Source: Bacillus sp. sid0103 (lineage in GTDB: Bacteria > Bacillota > Bacilli > Bacillales_B > DSM-18226). From it: a stretch of DNA of 64,000 bases. The notes under the pieces are model-generated. The model made no database searches and was not told the origin of the DNA. It worked only from the letters and a program-made list of their open reading frames with translations. Positions 62,332 to 64,000 of this stretch are shown here, in pieces. Within the stretch, counting starts at the first letter, position 1. Each line of letters starts with the position of its first letter. Both the position numbers and the translations under genes were made by a program. The stretch lies in NCBI RefSeq assembly GCF_019219025.1, contig NZ_JAHUWN010000017.1:1-64000 (forward strand), given 5' to 3'.

Positions 62332-63687
62332 TTAAACAGTAATTTCTTTAAAATCATTTTTTCTTACAACAAATGAGAGGATGATTAGCATGCCAAACGT
62401 GGCCAAGCTGACTGATGTACCAATAAGATTATTTGGATTAAACACAAATCCAATAAAGATAACACTTATAGATACAATCGCGAAGATGGTTGTGAATGGA
62501 TACCATTTCACTTGAAAAGCCGGTTGACTTTTGTAGAGCGGTCTTAGTTTTAATTGTGCAGCGCAGATACTGATCCAGATTAACATAACGGTAAATCCCG
62601 GAATCGTCATAAGATAACCGATTACCTGACTAGGTGTTAAATAAGCTAAATAAACACCTCCTAGTATACAAACACTTGTAAGTAGGATTCCTGTTAATGG
62701 AATTCCCTTTGTCGAGAGTTTTGCTAGAACCTTCGGAGCAACACCACTTTGTGCCATCGAAAAAAGCGTTCTCGATGTCGCATAGATTCCTGAATTTGCA
62801 GCCGAAAGGACGGCAGTCAATAGAACAAAGTTCATAATATGTGCTGCCCCCGGTAAGCCAGTTGCACTGAACACCTGAACGAAGGGACTGTCTGCACCCG
62901 TAACTTTGTCCCAAGGCATAAGTCCACAAATAATAAGAATAGGTAAAATATAAAAAATGATAACACGCCATATCGCACCTTTAATTATTTTTGGCAGCAC
63001 TCGCTCGGCATCTTTTGTTTCAGTTATAGCTATCCCGATTAATTCCGAGCCGCCATAAGAAAACATCACCACTAAAAAGGCACTGAACGTTCCACCCAAT
63101 CCATGCGGGAAAAACCCACCGTGTTCTGTATAGTTGGCGAGTGGATCCTGAATCGAGCTGGGAATAAGTCCAAATAGGAGTGAAAAACCTAAAATGATAA
63201 ACGCGACAAGGGCGATAATTTTAACTCCTGCAAACCAAAATTCAAGTTCCCCATAATATTTCACTTGGGTTAAATTAATTCCTACAATGACAACGGCGCA
63301 AAGGAAACTTAGCAGCCATAATGGTATCGTTGGAAACCAAAATTGCAAAAAACTTCCAGCTGCCAATAATTCAACGACGGTTACAATAATCCAATTGATC
63401 CAGTAAAGCCATCCTACGATATAAGAAACTTGGAATCCAAATGCTTTGTATACTAAATGCTGTACATTTAAGTTTGGAAAGGCAAGCGCCATTTCTCCTA
63501 AGGCAGTCATAATGATAAAAAGTAATAGACCACCAATTAAATAGGCTACGACTACACTAGGTCCTGCAATCGATAATGTATCGGAACTGCCTTTAAAAAT
63601 CCCTGTACCAATCATACCAGCTAAGGCTATAAACTGGACATGCCTTGGCAATAGCCCCTTTTGTAAATTCTGTTGATTATTTTTCAT
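62332..63687 (-). CDS. Amino acid permease (APC family, AAT type)
   Basis: 451 residues, 12 predicted helices. Begins with the AAT signature region LLPRHVQFIALAGMIGTGIFKGS and has FSYGGSELIGIAITETKDAERVLPKIIKG, as in GabP/ProY/YbxG-type permeases. Substrate cannot be told by eye. A single gene; its stop lies 10 nt from a repeat element. Confidence 0.9.
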   Translation of the reverse strand: MKNNQQNLQKGLLPRHVQFIALAGMIGTGIFKGSSDTLSIAGPSVVVAYLIGGLLLFIIMTALGEMALAFPNLNVQHLVYKAFGFQVSYIVGWLYWINWIIVTVVELLAAGSFLQFWFPTIPLWLLSFLCAVVIVGINLTQVKYYGELEFWFAGVKIIALVAFIILGFSLLFGLIPSSIQDPLANYTEHGGFFPHGLGGTFSAFLVVMFSYGGSELIGIAITETKDAERVLPKIIKGAIWRVIIFYILPILIICGLMPWDKVTGADSPFVQVFSATGLPGAAHIMNFVLLTAVLSAANSGIYATSRTLFSMAQSGVAPKVLAKLSTKGIPLTGILLTSVCILGGVYLAYLTPSQVIGYLMTIPGFTVMLIWISICAAQLKLRPLYKSQPAFQVKWYPFTTIFAIVSISVIFIGFVFNPNNLIGTSVSLATFGMLIILSFVVRKNDFKEITV

Positions 63688-63902
63688 GTCTTCTACCCAC
63701 TTCTCTTTTTTGCTTAGACGCTTTTAAGCGCTAAAGTGATTGTTATACTAATATACCATACTATCGAAATCTGTCAATCACGTTCTCGTGTATGGTTAAT
63801 TTTGGTAAAGGTTAAAATATTAGCTGTAAGAATTTTTTTTGGTTGAAGGAAACTTTGTTTGAAGTGGCGAATATAATAAAAGAAAGTAGGAGGATGATGC
63901 AT

Positions 63903-64000
63903 ATGTTCATAACCCCTCGATTACAGCGGAGGATTTTCATGTATTCATATGTTTTTAGGAAACTCGGTATTTTAAGTGAACAAGAATATAAACAAATCAC
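63903..64000 (+). CDS. Start of an unidentified gene (cut by window end)
   Basis: An open frame beginning ATG 9 nt after AGGAGG (MFITPRLQRRIFMYSYVFRK) runs to the last base; at least 32 residues. The good ribosome site argues for a real gene. ATGs at 63894 and 63897 are in the same frame but overlap the site. No identification is possible from this length. The ~210 nt before it contain no recognisable element. Confidence 0.6.
   Translation, partial: MFITPRLQRRIFMYSYVFRKLGILSEQEYKQI

Noticed and set aside
63812..64000. 62-codon minus-strand frame at the window end
   Set aside because: Antisense to a frame with a good AGGAGG site; no start signal of its own visible.

Overview
This window looks like chromosomal DNA from a low-GC, endospore-forming member of the Bacillaceae. 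Gene order is close to the Bacillus subtilis 'yt' region (menaquinone genes, luxS, pckA-metK-asnB, ytoA-ytpA-ytpB-ytqB-ytqA, yttB-leuS-ytwF, ytfP-ytgP-ytzG). It is not B. subtilis itself: it carries a cytochrome c nitrite reductase (nrfHA), a long E. coli-type speD, appendage-like proteins and several repeat families. A Neobacillus-like species would fit, but that is inference only.

Layout. 1-2790: 3' end of a 23S rRNA gene, a 5S gene and 21 tRNA genes in the order I recall for the B. subtilis trnB cluster. The tRNA-Lys, initiator tRNA-Met and tRNA-Phe genes are each preceded by a broken copy of their own 5' part plus related hairpin-forming sequence. 2840-11626: a 186-bp repeat, a candidate CcpA (cre) site and the glycogen operon glgB-glgC-glgD-glgA-glgP, interrupted by a roughly 170-bp repeat. 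11624-20477: menaquinone genes menA (convergent with glgP) and menF-menD-menH-menB-menE-menC. 20480-28914: an orphan zinc-binding lipoprotein with a Zur-like box, beta carbonic anhydrase, yidD, luxS, small conserved genes, a Nudix hydrolase, an ABC importer (ytlA-ytlC-ytlD), ytmA and ytmB. 28960-30505: an ECF sigma factor and probable anti-sigma factor behind an ECF-type promoter. 30528-41200: pckA, SAM-riboswitch-controlled metK, asnB, ytoA, the ytpA-ytpB terpenoid pair, the ytqA-ytqB tRNA-modification pair and small genes. 41333-43393: nrfHA behind a perfect Fnr-type site. 43465-49400: a 21-nt tandem repeat, an MFS transporter, and T-box-controlled leuS and ytwF flanked by two proteins resembling endospore appendage (Ena, DUF3992) subunits. 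49638-51455: a compact three-gene operon encoding a membrane-anchored Q/N-rich protein ending in a flavinylation-like DTTTGGT tail, an ApbE FMN transferase and a haem-type ferric-reductase-like membrane protein. 51606-64000: cse60, ytfP, ytgP, ytzG, dps with a perfect PerR box, speD, an AAA ATPase, an SRPBCC-ArsR pair with twin operators, a YhgE/Pip membrane protein divergent from a LysR regulator, an amino-acid permease, and the start of one gene cut by the window edge.

Functional themes are carbon storage (glg, pckA), respiratory electron transfer (menaquinone, nrfHA, the ApbE/ferric-reductase operon), metal and peroxide homeostasis (Zur-like and PerR boxes), translation supply (tRNAs, metK, asnB, leuS, tRNA and rRNA modification) and sporulation (cse60, Ena-like proteins). 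The strongest candidates for undescribed biology are the tRNA 5'-part duplications, the minimal flavinylation operon and the two Ena-like genes around leuS. All calls come from reading the sequence; no database search was run, and comparisons with B. subtilis are from memory.
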